From NCBI GenBank assembly GCA_036924285.1, contig JAYKYS010000002.1, forward strand, positions 7,688,001 to 7,752,000: 64,000 bases of DNA, given 5' to 3'. Numbering within the stretch: the first letter of the stretch is position 1; every line of letters begins with the position of its first letter. The notes below the pieces were generated by a model that was not told the DNA's origin, searched no databases, and saw nothing but the letters and a program-made list of their open reading frames with translations. Below, one piece after another: positions 12,468 to 24,220 of the stretch. The stretch comes from Asterella californica (taxonomy: Eukaryota; Streptophyta; Marchantiopsida; Marchantiales; Aytoniaceae). The position numbers and the translations under genes were made by a program.

Positions 12468-12472
12468 GGAAG
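12468..12472. repeat. Target-site duplication GGAAG, left
   Basis: GGAAG directly precedes the left terminus TGTAGTGACG and recurs at 39900-39904 after the right terminus ACCACA. In undisturbed LTR copies the site reads GACGCAGGAAGTAGCGGGAG, with one GGAAG only, which confirms the 5-bp duplication. Confidence 0.9.
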
Positions 12473-15400
12473 TGTAGTGACGTAGGATTTCTCCTTTTGC
12501 CCATTTAGTATACAAGATATCGTTCCCACATAGGATTTGCACAAGTAACGCTGCTCTAAGTTCTAAGATCTGTTCAAACACACAAACACGCGGGTTTTGT
12601 CTAGAAATCCCGTCTTCTCACAAAACCACACAAAACAACACGTCTTCCAGATACGCCAAATGGTGCTCTGGACCCAAACAAACAACTACCAATTACAATA
12701 TCATACAACTATTCACAAAGAAGCTCGGGAAGACGATCTTCCTGCTTCCAGGTTGCTTCTTCCGGTCTTCTCGATACCGTCTTCCCGAAACGATTCTCGT
12801 CTTCTGGGGGTTTAGCTCGTCTTCTCACACCTCCAGAAGGCTGTCCGGCTTCGCAGAAGGCTGTCCGGCTTCGCAGAAGTCGACTAGTAACAGTCGTTAC
12901 ACCTTACTCTCACACTCACATTCCACCGGGTTGGATAAATCACAGGGTGTATGCCCCCTGTAGCCTTCCCAGGCTTCGGCCTACGGAAGTTGTCTTCCTG
13001 CAGCGCTACAATGACATTCACCTTCACGGAAGCTCAATAGAAGTATCGGAAGCTCACTAGAAGAAGATAAGAAGATGGGGAAGATGAGGGAAGATGGGAA
13101 GAAGAAGAAATCCAAACAAGAGAAAACAGGATGAAAAGAGTAAATTAAGGTTCCGACAGGCTTCTAGTCCGGATCCTGACTAACAAGCCATCCCTGCTTG
13201 TAATAGTTTGGGGAAGAAGACAACAAACGTGAGTACTGTTGCACCGTCTTCTACTCGAGGATGTCGTCTTCTGTTGCGGGAAGAAGTCTTCTTTCTTCTT
13301 CACTTCGCTGCTCTGACTGCTCTGTCTTCTGGGATCCCTTACCCATAAGACCGTTCGTACGTAGATCCCAAGTGCTCTACTGAACGAGTCAAGCTACACT
13401 TCCACAACTGCTGACAGTCATCGTCACTCAAGAAGAACACTTCTCATGCACAATTGGGAGCGAATTCAATGAACCCACCATCCAGAAGACATGGACAAAG
13501 CTTCTGCACTCAAATCCACAATCTATTCTCCGAGAAGAAGTCACAATGGCATTGGGAAGCTCACTCCCGCTACTTCCTGCGTCTACTCCTCGACACACCA
13601 GCCCAGCCAACAGGACTGCACGAGGATGCCGTTCCCTGTTCCTGGACTGTCCACTACCTCTATCTACATCTTCGAACCACTGCTGGTGCGAGTATGCAGA
13701 CCCCTCCTGTATATTCCAAGACTATGTTTCCAACAACGGGTGTAGTGCGCTAAGACTGTCTCTGCTCTAATGTGTCTCGTATGCCTGCCTGTAGAATCGG
13801 TGTGTATATTCAGTTACTGCCGAATTCTACAGAAATGGCAGAGCTCTCAGAGAGCTTTTCTCCTACCCTGCTATCCTACTTAACCATCTGCCTCGAGAGT
13901 CAGGGGAGGCGACCACCAGGGAGAGAGAGAGAGGCGCTGACAAGAGGTTGTCACCTCACATGCATGCGGTCCCTCTTCCCAATTAGCCCTCCACTGTGTT
14001 ACTCCTACGCTACCTATGCTGCCACATGGGGTCCTAACTATTTTTACATGGAAAACTGCCACCCTTAAGATAGCATGTCCAATCCTACTAAATCTGGAAG
14101 TGTCAATTGAGTTTGCTAACTACTCTGATTGCTCGGTGCTAATCTCTACATGATCTGCTCCTACCGGAGCTACTACCTCGACTTCTGATGGGCTGGGAAG
14201 CCCTGCACTTACCTCGAGTACCACTGAGGTAGCTTCCCTCTCCTCGCTCTTCGCTGGCCCTGCTATTTCTGCGGCTGCGTCTTCCTCGGCTTCGACTTCG
14301 GAAGACGGAATGGTCTTCTGAGAAGACGAGTCGAATGGTGCGTCTTCAGTCTTCTGAGGCACAGATGCAGTACTAGGGACCATGGCGATCTCATAGGGGT
14401 CCGGGGAAGTCGCTTCCTCCACGCGGAATACCTGGGAAGACGGCTCGTCTTCCTGTCTTCCAGAAGACATCATGTCTTCCGGGGCGTCTTCTGGAGTCTT
14501 CTCGTCTTCCAACGCTGTCACCACCAAGTGTACAGCGAGATCGAACTCCTCCTTCTCCATTCCGGATCCAGTCGAGGGTGCTGGGGCTTGGGAAGATGCG
14601 GTTGCAGGTGTCGGAAGTGAGGGAAGACCATAAAGTGTCTTCACTCCTTCTATCTGTCTATCCAGGTACCTGAACATGCTATCTCTGCATTCCACCAACC
14701 TCGTCTTGGATCCGCTGTCCCATTCCCTAGCTAAGGTAAGTAACTTCTTACCCGCGGTGAAGTTGAACTTCTTCCGAAGCGCTTCTACCGACTGAGCTAG
14801 CATCTTCTGCGCACGAGCCTCCGCTGCTTCCCTCTGCGTCTTCTCTGTTGCAGCTCGCGCTTCTGCGGCTTCTCGCTGCATCTTCCAAGTGGTCTGCTCT
14901 TCTGCGAGGGCAGTGATCTTCTCCCGTACTCGGAGAACTTCCTGATCACGCTGCTGTACTCGCGTCTGCAACTCCTGGTTGCTCTTCCGAAGTTGCATCG
15001 ACTCCTTGGCAGAAGCGGCTGCTTCCGCCTTGTACCTGGCTGCAAGCTTCTCCGTGGTGCGGAGACTAGCTTCCAGAGACTCCGTCTTCTGCTGGCTGTC
15101 TTCCTGTCGCAGCAAGGTGCGCAGGCCGAATCCAGGCTGTAGAGGCTTCTCCTGTGCCCTCGCTCTCCTTTCCAGCAACTCCATAGCGGGCTGGATCTCC
15201 TTCTGGAAGTAGGCACTGAACTCCTCCAGTCGTCTTCCTGCAGAAGACAAGTTCATCCCCACCACTCGCTCGATGGTGTCGACTTCGTCTTCCAGAGGCA
15301 AGGGAGCCTCTTCCACCACTACGGCCTTCATCTTCTGCGCACGAGAAGAAGCTACTCTTCTCATCTTCCGGGGTGGAAGACTCCTCGTGGCAGGAGCGGC

Positions 15401-18400
15401 TCTCCTCTTTGCGCTTCCTCGCGTCGCAGTAGGAGTGCTCATCCATCCTTCGTCTTCTGGAGTCTTCGGAAGACTTCCTGGGTGTTACAGAAGCTGTCTT
15501 CTGCTCCGATCGGATACTCAGCAAGTCTTCCTCCGAGTCCGACTCCGATCCTGAATGGATGAGGGAGATGGGTGTCCTCGGTACACTTCTGTGACCCATC
15601 TTCCTCACTGGCGTGGCGTCTTCCGACCCACTAGACTCGTCTTCCCTCACCAGAAGCGTCTTCTGGTGAGAGCCGGGTCTCAGCTGTGGCATTAGAGTGG
15701 GAGGGGGCGTTGCTGCTGCCTCTCGGTCATCGTCTTCCGAGGTCTCCTCCTTCATCTCCTGTCGCTCCGTTGGTCCATATACTGCCAGCTGATCTTCCCT
15801 AAAATCCCTCATGGCTACATACAAGTAGCAGAAGAAGGGCGTCAGATGTCCTCCCGCCGGGGTACCCAAGTATGCTAGCTCCGTCTGTACATAGTTGTGG
15901 ATGTACGCGCCCCAGTAGATTGGCACTCTGTCATCCCACACTGATTCCAGGAACTCCACGTCTTGATCTCCTAAGTACCTCGTCTTCTGCGCTTTTCCCT
16001 TGGGGAAAAGATGCAGAAACAACTTCGCCAGAAGTCGCTTCTTCGGCTCCCGGTAAGACTCTATCTTCCAACCGTTCCTCCCTTGTCTGTCTTCCACGAA
16101 AAGGCAGGTGGTACTCCCAGGCACATGCCATGAACTCACAATCTTAGGCAAGATCTTCTTCTCGTACCAATATCCTCGGTTCTCGGTCTCAGGCCTGTGA
16201 AACGCCTTACGCCACCAGTCTTCAGTCCAGGAAGACGGTCTTCCCCGAGCTACTCCTGCCTTCGCAGGTACACGGTTACGCGGTGGTAACGCTGCCCATA
16301 CCTCCTCCAGAAGCCCTTGATCTACGAGGTTCCAGTCCCATAGGAAGAAGTCGAGACCCAACTCCTTGAGGAAAGGAGTGGCCTCGGCCAATTCTGTCGC
16401 TGGTAACACCAAGCCTCGCGGATGCATCGACATACCTGGAAGATCTGCTGCACTAAACCACAAGCACCTACTATGAGCTGAAGGCTCAGTTCTTCCCGAG
16501 TGCCCATAGTCTAGCTTCTACTTCTCAGAAGACGAAACTAGTCTTCCAGAAGACAGCTACTCCGTCTTCCGGGATTCTAACAGTGCTTCCTAAATAGCTC
16601 TCGTCTTCCGAGCTATATCTAAACAATCCTATCTAAGCAAGGCCTCGCATGGATTACCAAGAAGACAACCCACCTTGCATTACATCCTACTTCCTATCAG
16701 AAGATACAAGATATGCGAGAAGTAGAGTATGAGAAAGGTTCAGAAGATGGTTGCGGGCTCCTGCGGTGACAGTGGTCTCTGGGAAGACACTTGGGACAGC
16801 TTCCGATTCAATGTCGTTCTCGGAAGACCTCCCGAAGTCAGACTTCCCTTCATTGGTCTCACCTGTCTTCTTCTTCCTACGCGCAATCTATCCTCACAAC
16901 AGACTCAAGACATGTGCACTCTGTTCTTCTGACTTCTCACCTCTCATACGCACTCAGAAGAAGTTTGCTGCATGATGGGAAGACATGACCCTCGATCATT
17001 CTCTCCGGATTCTGCCAGCAATACTTCTCACAACTCTCTTCTAAGTTCGGGAAGAAGAAGGAACGGCTGCTATGGGTCGGACAGAAGAGACCCGAAATGG
17101 ACCCTCACGTCTTCTCGCTCATTTTGCCAGCCTTTCAGTCTTCTAGTCTCTCTAGGAAGATGTGGAGTTGAGAAGCTTGGAAGACCGGGAGGCACAGGCC
17201 TAGTTCCCGAGTTCCAACTTCTCGAAATAACACAACAACTCACCACACCACTCAGGCTTCATACCAAGTCTCTCTAAACACAAAAGCAAAGCAAATCCAC
17301 TCTTGATACGAATTGTGTTCAGTCGACTTCCGAAGACAGTCTTCCGAAGATATCTTCCGAAGACAATCAAGTTCAAGAAGCGTCTTCCGAAGATGTTCCC
17401 ATCTTCCGAATCGTCTTCTATTCCAAGTTTCGGGGGTAGAGAGATAGTAGGATAGAGAAATTGATAGTTGGGTTCGCCAATTTGAAGACTAGGGGTAGGG
17501 AAGCTCGAATTGAGCTCGGGAAGAAGCAAGGAGATATCTTGACAGAAATTGGGCAGCGCTTCCGCGCCCAATGTCTCAATAGGAAAGATGGGGGGTGGGG
17601 TAATCGATCAGGCTGCCTGCACACAATCAAGGAAGCGCGGGGAGTACCAGACAATGACGAGAAGAAGTGGGAAGGGGAAAGAACAGAGAAAAGAACCTCT
17701 ACAGTCTTCTTCGGCTCCCGAGTTGCCTTTGACCTCCGCGCGCTTCTGGCTCTTGTACTAGCTTCCAATGCGACTCCTCTCGAATGCACCTGCTGTCAAT
17801 TTCGGTCCACACCTCAATTCTACTTTCGCTTCTACTCGCCACTCTCCACTGTCAACTTCTCGGAAGCTCCAAAGAAATGCCTTCGCTCTCTCTGCTGTTT
17901 GTGCTTCCGCAATCCGATTTCACCCTTCGCCTAGCTGCCAACGTACTCTCTACTACCTCGATGTCTTACTCGATTCCTCTCTCAATGCTAGCTCGAAGTT
18001 CACTCTCTCAATCGATCTTCTTCAGGCGCACTGTGCTGCGGGAAGTTGGAAGGTGGCTAATGTGCTTCCTCACGCATCTTCCCCGCAGATTAGGGGTTCT
18101 CGTCCTTGGTGTCTTCCTGACCTACCTACCTATTCGGTGCGCTCCAGTAGGTACACCTACTGTCTTACCCGAAAACTCGTGGTTGATCCTTCGCGGTCGC
18201 TGTCTTCTGGAAGATAGGTGTCTTCCGCCGTCTTCTCGTCTTCTGAAGATGCAACTGAGAAGACGATCTTCCGAAGACGGTCGTCTTCTGAAGAAGTCAA
18301 CTTCTTATTACAAACAGCTCTTAAGATCATCTTCCTACTAAGGAAACCGGTAACCTTAAGTAACAACGCTTCTTCAGTTATACAAACAAGTCATTATCCT

Positions 18401-18446
18401 TAAAAATTTCAAAAATTCGTGCATCCTGTAATTTGTGGGCACCACA
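12473..18446 (-). repeat. 3' LTR of outer element (~5974 bp)
   Basis: It matches 33931-39899 along its full length. Differences seen by eye are small: a tandem duplication of a 20-base unit (AGGCTGTCCGGCTTCGCAG-like) near 12836-12876 absent from the other LTR, a missing ~16-base unit near 18232 relative to 39665, and scattered substitutions. It contains the broken LTR ORF and very many GTCTTC/GAAGAC hexamers. The region 16990-18400 between the ORF start and the LTR 5' end shows no frame I trust. Confidence 0.9.
14120..16433 (-). pseudogene. LTR-encoded ~780-aa coiled-coil protein, 3' LTR copy
   Basis: In sense with the element. The first conserved ATG is at 16433 (MSMHPRGL; the same codon is conserved in copies c, f and the other LTR) and the stop at 14120. 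Order: a globular N-terminal domain of about 215 residues (LGLDFFLWDWN, WWRKAFHRP, WYEKKILPKIV, HLFPKGKAQ, YIHNYVQTELAYLGTPAGGH); an acidic Ser-rich stretch (SGSESDSEED); a basic NLS-like patch (KRRAAPATRSLPPRKMRR); a long Glu/Arg/Ala coiled coil of about 150 residues; and an acidic Glu/Ala tail. One extra base near 15470 shifts the frame, so two overlapping frames (16433-15066 and 15442-14120) cover it. I do not recognise the family. The N-terminal part faintly recalls the 'putative plant transposon protein' domains next to Tat/Athila gag-pol, but that is a guess. Confidence 0.75.
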
Positions 18447-18465
18447 TACGCCCACCCTCACATGT
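18447..18465 (-). other. Purine-rich tract beside 3' LTR
   Basis: On the minus strand the bases before the 3' LTR read GTGAGGGTGGGCGTA, mostly purine and at the expected plus-strand primer position. It is imperfect. Confidence 0.4.
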
Positions 18466-18504
18466 TTGCGTCCCCGCAAACATCAGTGGTTCCTGCACTT
18501 CTGT

Positions 18505-21500
18505 TTACGTCCAGTACTTCTTGACGCGCCACCCATTAACACGAGTGGTCATCAGTGTACCGTCCAACTCTTCCAACTGCAAAGAGCCATTGTCGAAGAC
18601 CTCTAAGACACGGTAAGGTCCCATCCAGCGAAGATGAATTTTCCCGGGGAACTTAATATGACGGTTGTCGTAGAGAAGTACCAAGTCCCCGTCCACAACA
18701 GTCACATTCCTCAACTTGCTATCGTAGTTTACCTTACGTTGCGCTTGCACCTCGTATGTCTTCTCCAAAGCTGCATTCCTGTCTTCTTCAAACTCTACGA
18801 AGTTCAGAAGACGCTGCTCCTGGCTCTCTTCTTCTCCCATGCGTTCGGACACGGCTAACCGGTATGTTGGGATCTCTAACTCAATGGGCACAATGGGCGT
18901 CATGCCGTAAGTTAGGTAGAAAGGCGTCTTCTGGGTAGTGACTTTAGGTGAAATTCTGAAAGCCCACAACACAGATGGCAGTTTCGTGTCCCAGTCATAC
19001 GCATGGTTAACAGTTACCTTGTTCAGGATGTTACACAGAAGACCGTTCGACTTCTCCGTCAGCCCATTCGCTTTCGGGTTGTATGGCGTCGTCTTCCGAT
19101 GCTTAATCCTGAAGTATTGGGTCAGGAGGGAGATAGTCTCATTTAAGAAATGAGTGCCCCTATCTGACACCAATTCCAGCGGACATCCATACCTAGTGAT
19201 GATGTTATGCCATAGGAACCTTGCTACTACTGCGGCATCGTTCTTTCTCGTGGTCTCGCCTTCCACCATCTTGGTGGCATAGTCGGTAGCTATTAAGATG
19301 TATCTTGCTCGTGTTCTTCTCGCCACCGGGGCGATAGGACCTACAAAGTCGATTCCCCACTTTTCGAACGGGGCAAGCGGAAGAATGGGAGTAAGAGGTC
19401 ACCTTGTCGTAGCGGTCGGTCTTCCCACCCTCTGGCATGCATCGCACTTCCTGATCTCCTGGAAAGTGTCTCGGTACATAGTTGACCACCAGTATCCGGC
19501 GTCTAGCATCTTCTTCACTGTGGTCTTCAATCCGTAGTGACCCCCAGCATCTTCGTAGTGAAGACCTGTGATCACTGCTTTTATCTCTGACGGCTCGAGG
19601 CATCTTCTCAGCTTAACGTCATGTCCCTTTCGAAACAGGATATCCTGGAAGATAGCATATGGCCCTGCCTTGTGTAAGAAGACGGCCTTCTGCTCCGCAT
19701 CCATTCCCTCGGGATACTGTTGGTCTTCCAAGAACCTTCTCAAGTCCTTGAAGATCGACTCTTCTGTGGAAGTCGCAAAGACTGGATCAGAAGATCTAGT
19801 CTCGTCTTCTGGGAAGCAGGCGGTACGCCCCCCCTCATATGAAAGTGTCTCTGCGAAAACTGAAAACAACTTCTCGTCAGGAAACTCGTCTTCCACTTCA
19901 TCTTCTCGTCGTTCTGTCTCCAACCTGGATAGGTAGTCAGCATTAACATGCTGTCTTCCGGGCCTGTACTCAACTGTGTAAGTAAATTCATGGAGTAGGA
20001 GAATCCACCTAGCTATCCTGCCCGACAAATCTGCTTTCTTTACAAGATGTTTCAAAGAGAAGTGATCTACATAGAAGACAAACGGGTTTGCCAGAAGATA
20101 GTGTCTAAACTTTCTACAGGAGTAAATCATGCCAAGACACTCCCTTTCGGTTGTCGAGTACTTCTTCTCTGCATCACTGAGTTGTCTTCCCGCGTAGTAG
20201 ATGGGGTAATCCTTCTTCTTCTCATCTTTCTGACTCAACACCACCCCGATGGCAAAAGCAGAAACATCCACATAAATGTAGAAGACTCTTTCCCAATCAG
20301 GCGGCCGTAGGACAGGGGATTCCGAGAGAAGCCTCTTCATTTCTTCGAATGGTTCCTGCTGCTCAGAAGACCAAATGTATGGTTCGTCTTTCTTCAGCAA
20401 CTTAGTGAGTCTTCCTGCTACCTCTGCGTACCTGTCAATAAACCTCCTGTAGTATCCTACGTTACCAAGGAAGCTTCTCAACTGTGTCAGGTTAGCAGGT
20501 GGGTGGAGTTTCATGATGACTTCCACCTTAGCACAGTCGACTTCTATACCTCTTCCGGAAATCCTATGTCCTAGCAAGATCCCCTCTGACATACCAAAGA
20601 AGCATTTCTCAGGATGAAGTGCCAAACGATGTTCTCTACACTTCAGAAAACACTTCCTCAGAAATATCAAGTGGTCTTCTCTCGATCCAAACACACAGAA
20701 ATCATCCAAGAAAATCTCCATAAAGGTGCTAAGATACTCCTTGAAGATTGTAATCATCAACCTCTGGAACGTGGCGGGTGCGTTGCATAAACCAAACGAC
20801 ATTTGATTGTACGCGTACGTGCCCCAATCAGTAGTGAAAGTGGTTTTCGACTTGTCTTCTTCTCTGATTGAAACTTGGTTGTACCCAGAATACCCATCTA
20901 GGAAGCTGTAGAACTCATGTCCTGCTACCTGGTCTAACACAGAGTCGGTGAATGGTAAAGGGTGATGATCCTTCTTCGTGGCCAAGTTCAGCTTCCGGAA
21001 GTCCTGACACACTCGGATCTTCCCTGTCTGCTTCTTCGGCACGATGACAATGGGAGCTACCCATTCACTGCTAAGTACTGGGAAGATGACTCCTGCCTTC
21101 AGGTATTGGTCAATCTGGTCCTTCACCAGAAGCGAGTACTTGGAGTTGAGCCGGTACTGCCTTTGCCGTGCAGGAACAACGCCTTCTAGCAAGTCGATGC
21201 GATGCTCTCCCAACTCTCGAGGTATGCCCTTCATGTCTTCTATGGTCCACGCGAAGACGTCCTGGAACTCCGTTAGAAGTTCTCGAAAGTCTTCCAACTG
21301 CTGGCCCTCGATCACCTTGGAAAGCTTCAGCTTCTTCCCAGGAGCAACCTCCATCTCTTGGAGATCATCCGGGTTCACCATTCCTTCAGTGTGACTGTAC
21401 TCACTAGCACCGAAGTATTCCGGTTTGGGAGCTTCTTCTAGTTCGGATTCGTCTTCTGGAAGACCAACTGTCGGGTCTTCCGAAGGGAAGACGGTATTCT

Positions 21501-22704
21501 TGTCTTCTGGAAGACCAACTATCGGATTTTCCGAAGAGAAGACGGTATTCTCGTCTTCTGGAAGCTCTTCTTCCGCAATCTCGTAGCACTCAATGTACCC
21601 ACATACCACATCTTCCACTTTCTCTGCTACTTCTGTAGCACACACGTTATTCACCATAAACTCATTATATCGTTCATCACTGTCAGAAGACGCAGCCGAG
21701 TCTTCTGAAGTGTACCCCTCTGTTGTAGACGGAGTTTCACCTTGGTGTCCAATCTTGATCCAAGGAAGCGAGACCTTACTCTTCTCACCTGGCTTGGGTG
21801 TAGGATTGAGAAATCTCAAACGATGCCTTCTCCAGTCGGTATTCACATTTGCAGCATACAGCCATGGTCTTCCTATCAACACCTGATATCCAACCTTAGC
21901 TACAGGTCGCAAAATGATGTAAGTGAGGTAAAAAGATACTCCACCAATTATCGTGAGGACATCTTTCAGTTGCCCCAAAGGTCGTCTTCTGGTCTGGTCC
22001 GCCATTCTGAGAATTCTCGGAGTAGGCTGGAACTCAGTGAAGCCTAGGGCATGCGCCGTTTCTTCCGTCATGATGTTAACTCCGGAGCCGGAATCAATGG
22101 GTACCTTCTTCAGAAGACAGCCATGGATCTCCATATCAAGTTCTGGGGCTCCCAAGTCCTCATGCTCTATTCTTAGGTTCGGGGTGCTCGTGGGAAGTTT
22201 AGCTACCCTCCTCTTCCTCGATCCTCGAAGCACAGATTGTAACAACTTCTTGTAACCAGCGTTGTCATCCAACAGCTGTTGGAAGGTCACATCCGCCTTC
22301 TGATTCCACAAGTCTCGCAAGAAGTCGTACGGAGATCTTTTCAGAAGAGTGACTGGTGTTTCCAACAGAGAAGATGTAGTAGCTGCTTCCTTAGGTGGAA
22401 GACCAGAAGAGTGTCTTCCCTCGACTGGAGGCTGTTCCCGTGAGACAGGTGTTGCCGTAGTCGGTGTAGGAAGCTGCTGTACTATCTTCCGTCTCTTCTC
22501 CAGCTCTTCTTGCATGATCGCTTCAACCTCTTGTCTTATGTCAGGAGCAAAGTACTTCGGATGTTCTCGGTCGTAAGTAGGAGAAGACGGCCGCTCGGGA
22601 GAAGATGACCTCTCCTTACGCTGCTTCTTCTTCTTGACGTCCTTCTGGCGAGATTCTGACTTCTCTTTGCTTCTGGTACTTACCTTGAACACAGCTTCAT
22701 CCAA
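18505..22704 (-). pseudogene. Outer element pol: PR-RT-RNaseH-IN, one in-frame UGA
   Basis: A single frame of about 1400 codons. Protease motif PIDSGSGVNIM is near residue 205. RT spans about 530-690 (SSEWVAPIVIVPKK, FLDGYSGYNQ, FGLCNAPATFQRL, catalytic FLDDFCVFG). RNase H lies near 790-900, and the integrase HHCC zinc region (GGHYG...KCDACQ) near 1050-1095. Here a UGA at 19401-19399 interrupts, and the same frame continues into the integrase core: IATDYATKMVE, LVSDRGTHF, YNPKANGLTEKSN hold the D, D, E residues. The C-terminal part (GDLVLLYDNRHIKFPGKIHLRWMGPYRV) ends at 18505. The stop lies where an Arg codon is likely (CGA to TGA). A 17-residue repeat sits between protease and RT. Confidence 0.85.
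21440..21585 (-). repeat. 51-bp minisatellite inside pol
   Basis: Almost three copies of a 51-base unit encode LPEDENTVFSSENPIVG, LPEDKNTVFPSEDPTVG and LPEDESE between protease and reverse transcriptase. The unit length keeps the frame. Each copy contains GTCTTC/GAAGAC hexamers. Confidence 0.8.
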
Positions 22705-22719
22705 AACTTCCTCCGGAGG

Positions 22720-23214
22720 TCAACTATCTGAATTCGGGTCAGGATTCCAAACAGTACCATCCGTCAAAATGAGAGATGACGCTTCTTCAGGTGTCTTCAT
22801 CTTCTGAGCTGCGGTCGTCTTCTGCAGCTGAGGTTCCTTTCCTTCGCGCTTCCCGGGGTCTGGTTCGTCTTCCTCGATATGGAGACAATCCGTACAATCC
22901 CCAGGATCTTCTTCTTCTACCATGATGTGCTGTAACACTGCTAACTCGAGCTTAGAAGATGATGCAGCTTCTGCAGGAGGTGTGGTATCTGCAAATCTCA
23001 CCATTTGTCGTGGTCGTAAGGTCTGAGGACAATTCCCTGTGAAATGACCGGCTTCCTTACAGTTCCCACACAAGGGCACTTGCCCAATCTGTCTTCTCGG
23101 ATGAGGACAGGTGGACCACCAGTGTCCTGTCTCTCCACAATTATTGCACGCTCCAGGAAGAGGGTTGAGAGGTCGTTGTGATGAAGAAGGCTGCCAGGGT
23201 GTCCTGGTCTGTAC
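22720..23214 (-). pseudogene. Outer element gag, 3' part with two zinc knuckles
   Basis: Continuation of the gag that begins at 33400 and is split by the inner element. It carries two CCHC knuckles, CNNCGETGHWWSTC (near 23145) and CGNCKEAGHFTGNC (near 23070), then an acidic linker. It ends in UGA at 22722-22720. The next codons (PPEEVLDEAVFKV) are in the same frame and lead straight into pol, so gag and pol are separated by one stop only. This could be a programmed read-through stop or a CGA-to-TGA mutation; the sequence cannot decide. Confidence 0.75.
23211..23214. repeat. Target-site duplication GTAC, left
   Basis: GTAC precedes the inner LTR at 23215 and recurs at 31987-31990 directly after the inner right LTR. 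With one copy retained, the gag frame across the site is continuous, confirming a 4-bp duplication. Confidence 0.8.
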
Positions 23215-24128
23215 TGTAAACCCTCCGCGGTCCTATCGATCAACTACCCCCCGATCTCTCAACCTCCACGATCGTCATCCACGAATCTGCAACATGTCGG
23301 GCCTGTCTCTCACTCAAGGGTCACCTCTGATGGCTTTGATGGAAGCACACCATGAACTTGAAGGGAAAATGCTGAGTTCACTCATTCATATACCCACAAA
23401 CTTATCAACTAAAAATCTCCTTAAACACCTTAACTAAAATCCTCCATTCTAACGACGTCTCTCAAGTTCTCACATGCTAAAAATATCCCACACTCTCTAT
23501 ATTACTCAAGTTGTCATTACGACAATGTGAAAACAAGGATGATGAGCTCTTCTCTACTCCTCTATTTATACATTCTAGGTTTTTACTTTGATACCCTCCG
23601 ATAACTCAGCCGTAACTACTTTTACCGGGTTTTACTAAGATATTACTTAAGGTAAAAGCATTAATCACATGGGCTTCTTACCTTTTCACATGGGCTTATT
23701 CCTTCAAAGTCAACAACTTCTAGAAGGATTCTAGAATATTCTCAAGGAATCTCGAATTTCCACCCCCCCTCTACACTAGGACCCACTAAAAAGGAAACAT
23801 GTGGAATCTCTTCTTGTTTTTAATGCCCACAAAGTCCACAACTTTAATCCAACCACTAATATCAAGTCAAAAAGGAGATAATGGATACTTTCCACCTCCT
23901 TTCTACCTTTTAGACAAGATGACAAGATAGTAGTGCTCACTCTTTAGCAAATATCTGAATTCTGCCAAAAGTACAGCTAAGTTTAACCATAACTAACTTT
24001 TAGCTAGTCATGACTAACTTGATACATCCTTAAAGTACTTTGGTAGCCAATAAACATTCTCAACACTTAGTTATAACTAAACACCTTACTAATAGACAAA
24101 CTTCCTATGTGTAACATAGGTCGTTACA
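23215..24128 (-). repeat. 3' LTR of inner element (914 bp)
   Basis: Starts TGTAAACCCTCCGCGG and ends GGTCGTTACA on the + strand. Pairs with 31071-31986. The adjacent purine tract on the minus strand is CCGGGGGTAAAA (24129-24140). Confidence 0.92.
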
Positions 24129-24220
24129 TTTTACCCCCGGACTAAATTTTCGCTCCGTCCTCGGAGTGAAGAGAGAACTTTCGTCGATGGAACAACTTCA
24201 ACTTGTCATGATTTACTCGA

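Larger units (their letters stand above)
9072..12472 (+). mobile_element. Giant LTR, older copy 'c', left part (+ orientation)
   Basis: This is the reverse complement of about 13575-16950 in the left LTR of the big element, so it is the same LTR in the opposite direction. Its left end is truncated: similarity begins at GCGTATGAGAGGTGAGAAG near 9072. It is cut at 12472 by insertion of the 12473-39899 element. The copy resumes at 39900 after the duplicated GGAAG. Confidence 0.85.

Noticed and set aside
17461..18341. Long + strand frames in the giant LTR (also 38897-39795), up to 230 codons
   Set aside because: Antisense to the element, rich in Ser/Leu from GTCTTC runs, no domain; present twice only because the LTR is duplicated.
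23111..23437. Small frame in the inner LTR (also 31044-31295) starting near MSGLSLTQGSPLMALMEAHH
   Set aside because: Only about 48 codons are LTR-specific, no codon bias evident, and duplication is explained by the LTR pair.
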